Of a DNA stretch of 5,926 nucleotides, positions 4,691-5,926 are shown piece by piece (the stretch's first letter is position 1; every line of letters starts with the position of its first letter). A program made the position numbers and the translations under genes. The stretch covers positions 1-5,926 of the forward strand of contig JAHENP010000234.1 of assembly GCA_018609965.1 (NCBI GenBank), given 5' to 3'. The notes under the pieces were generated by a model, which made no database searches, had not been told where the DNA came from, and saw nothing but the letters and a program-made list of their open reading frames with translations. The stretch comes from Haloferacaceae archaeon. GTDB taxonomy: Archaea; Halobacteriota; Halobacteria; Halobacteriales; Haloferacaceae.

Positions 4691-4764
4691 CGCGCCACCC
4701 CGACCCGGAGTGACGCGCCACCCCGGCCTGGAGTGATGCGCCACCCCGGCCCGGAGTGACGTGC
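4681..4764. repeat. 23-bp tandem repeats, about 3.6 copies, starting over a stop codon
   Basis: Copies of CCCGGAGTGACGCGCCACCC plus CGA or CGG begin at 4681, 4704 and 4727 (two differences in the third), with a partial, diverged copy from 4750. The first copy contains the last codons and the TGA (4688-4690) of the 174-residue gene, so each copy repeats the CCGGAGTGA stop context. Because 23 is not a multiple of three, the array is non-coding in any fixed frame and most likely grew by slippage from the gene end. There are no spacers, so it is not CRISPR. Confidence 0.9.
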
Positions 4765-4772
4765 GTCGAGCG

Positions 4773-4788
4773 CGGGCGGGGTTGCCCG
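4773..4788 (+). terminator. Possible weak terminator hairpin
   Basis: CGGGC (4773-4777) pairs with GCCCG (4784-4788) around a GGGGTT loop, and TTCC follows. It lies 83 nt past the stop of the 174-residue gene. The T-run is very short, and archaeal termination usually depends on longer T-tracts, so this is a tentative call. Confidence 0.2.
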
Positions 4789-4833
4789 TTCCGTGCTCAC
4801 CCCGTCGGCAGAACCCGAGTCGTCTTCTGTTTC

Positions 4834-4869
4834 GGGAGGCTACCACCGGCCGATGTTGGTGAGCCTCCC
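4834..4869. promoter_or_regulatory. Strong 12-bp hairpin upstream of the MFS gene
   Basis: GGGAGGCT (4834-4841) pairs with AGCCTCCC (4862-4869), and ACCA (4842-4845) pairs with TGGT (4857-4860). A single G is bulged at 4861 and the loop is 11 nt. It ends 60 bp before the ATG at 4929. It could be a 3' processing or termination structure for the gene before it, a leader element of the transporter, or a palindromic binding site. No T-run flanks it on either side. Apart from the tandem repeats and hairpins listed, nothing gene-like is seen in 4691-4928. Confidence 0.5.
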
Positions 4870-4928
4870 CGAGACACACTCGCGAGTCGTCCGGCCGCGT
4901 CGCTCTCCGTCCCGACGGCCCGTGATAC

Positions 4929-5926
4929 ATGAGTGACCGCGCCCGCCTCGCCGTCGTCGTCTGGAGCGTGCTCGTCTCGCAGGTGCTGCTGTACCCCGGG
5001 CTGTCGGAGACGGTCGCGGCGCTCGGCGGCACGGGTGGGTTGCTCGCGGAGACGTGGTTCCTGATCGCGGAGTTCGCCGCGTTCGTCTGTTTCGCGGTCG
5101 TGTGGGGGGCGGTGAGCGACGCCGTCGGCGTGCGGTCGCCGTTGATCGTCGTCGGCGCACTCGGCGGTGCTGCGAGCTACCTGCTCGTCGCGCTCGCGCC
5201 GACGCTCGGACTGGGGTTCGGGGTCGTCCTACTCTTCCGGATCGTCGGCGGCGCGTTCGGTATCGGCGCGTTCTCGCTGGCGATCACGACGCTGATGGAT
5301 CTCGCGGGCGGTAACGGCCGCAACATGGGTGCCGCGGGCACCGCCATCGGGCTGGGGGCGGCGCTGGGCTCCGTCGTCGGCGGGCAACTCGCCACCCTCG
5401 GGCCGTTGGTGCCCGTCTACGCCGGGGCGGCCGTCCTCGGCGTCGCGGCGGCACTGGCGGCGACCGTCTCCGACCGCGGCGTCGGCGGCGGTGTTCCCGT
5501 CGGAGCGGTGTTGGAACGCGTCCGGACCCAGCCCGCGCTGCTCGTGCCGTTCACGTTCGGCTACATCGACCGGCTCACGGCCGGCTTCTTCGCGCTGACG
5601 GGCGTGTCGTACTTCCGAGAGACGTTCGGGATCGACGCCGCGCTCGCCGGCGGGACGCTCGCGTTGTTCTTTCTCCCGTTCGCGTTGCTCCAGTACCCCG
5701 TCGGCGCGGTCTCCGACCGGATCGGCCGATTTCTCCCGGTCGTCGCCGGCTCCGTGCTCTACGGCGTCGCCATCGTCGCGGTCGCGCTCGCGCCGACGTA
5801 CCCGGTGGCGGCCGGGCTGATGGTCGCGGTCGGGGTCTGTGGCGCGTTCGTCTCCCCGACGACGCTGGCGTTGGTCTCGGATGTGGTGCCGGCGACGGAA
5901 CGCGGCGCGGCGATGGGTGGGTTCAA
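4929..5926 (+). CDS. MFS transporter, N-terminal 332 residues (3' end outside window)
   Basis: The frame from ATG 4929 stays open to the end of the window. The translation is a polytopic membrane protein with hydrophobic segments around 8-27, 42-62, 70-90, 95-120, 134-155, 160-180, 204-228, 238-260, 268-290 and 294-316, about ten of the usual twelve. The MFS motif A (G-x-x-S-D-x-x-G) appears after helix 2 as GAVSDAVGVRS (60-70). It appears again at the pseudo-symmetric position in the second half as GAVSDRIGRF (259-268), each in a cytoplasmic loop. SDRGVGGGVP (181-190) and VLERVRTQ (194-201) form the central loop between the two six-helix bundles. Transport would be secondary, driven by an ion gradient; the substrate cannot be assigned. 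Most of the protein is present and undamaged. No clear TATA box sits at -27, so the start may have a short leader. Confidence 0.85.
   Translation, partial: MSDRARLAVVVWSVLVSQVLLYPGLSETVAALGGTGGLLAETWFLIAEFAAFVCFAVVWGAVSDAVGVRSPLIVVGALGGAASYLLVALAPTLGLGFGVVLLFRIVGGAFGIGAFSLAITTLMDLAGGNGRNMGAAGTAIGLGAALGSVVGGQLATLGPLVPVYAGAAVLGVAAALAATVSDRGVGGGVPVGAVLERVRTQPALLVPFTFGYIDRLTAGFFALTGVSYFRETFGIDAALAGGTLALFFLPFALLQYPVGAVSDRIGRFLPVVAGSVLYGVAIVAVALAPTYPVAAGLMVAVGVCGAFVSPTTLALVSDVVPATERGAAMGGF

Noticed and set aside
4373..5032. Minus-strand 219-residue frame
   Set aside because: It is antisense to the 174-residue gene and the MFS gene. It stays open partly because of the 23-bp tandem repeats, and its sequence is Arg/Ser-rich.

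Overview
The window looks like haloarchaeal (class Halobacteria) chromosome. It has very high GC, acidic Asp/Glu/Ala-rich proteins, GTG and ATG starts without strong ribosome binding sites, TATA-like boxes about 27 nt upstream of starts (leaderless-type promoters), and an IS200/IS605-type right-end hairpin of the kind seen with haloarchaeal IS1341/TnpB elements. The lineage is inferred from these features only.

Layout. (1) Positions 2-112 (+) are the last codons of a gene that begins outside the window and ends in three perfect 33-bp (11-residue) repeats. (2) Positions 165-1477 (-) hold one ABC ATPase gene that has been split. Its 5' part (740-1477) keeps the whole nucleotide-binding core. 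Its C-terminal tail survives as a detached remnant (165-365) that also carries an internal TAG. Between them, about 366-793, lies a tnpB-less element with an IS200/IS605-like right end, an omega-RNA-like hairpin region, an internal AT-rich promoter-like segment and a three-armed palindrome at the other end. Deleting 366-793 rejoins the two gene parts in frame. (3) Positions 1702-3545 (-) form a compact ABC-2 exporter operon: an ATPase with an acidic repeat tail, then a six-helix permease whose start overlaps the ATPase stop by 4 bp. A leaderless-type promoter lies just upstream. (4) Positions 3691-3891 (+) encode a 66-residue very acidic protein, divergent from the exporter. (5) Positions 4054-4690 (+) hold a hypothetical 174-residue protein. 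In front of it is an unusual leader predicted to fold into a three-way junction, whose basal helix competes with a hairpin that would cover the start codon. (6) Positions 4681-4770 carry 23-bp tandem repeats that begin over that gene's stop codon. (7) Positions 4929-5926 (+) are the first 332 codons of an MFS transporter that runs off the window, preceded by a strong hairpin.

The 2499-3545 ATPase and 1702-2502 permease should work together as an export-type ABC transporter of unknown substrate. The second ATPase (740-1477) has no permease partner in the window and has lost its C-terminal domain, so it is probably decaying or being repurposed. The two strongest leads are the switch-like structured leader at 4084-4168 and the tnpB-less, omega-RNA-like element inside the ABC ATPase gene.
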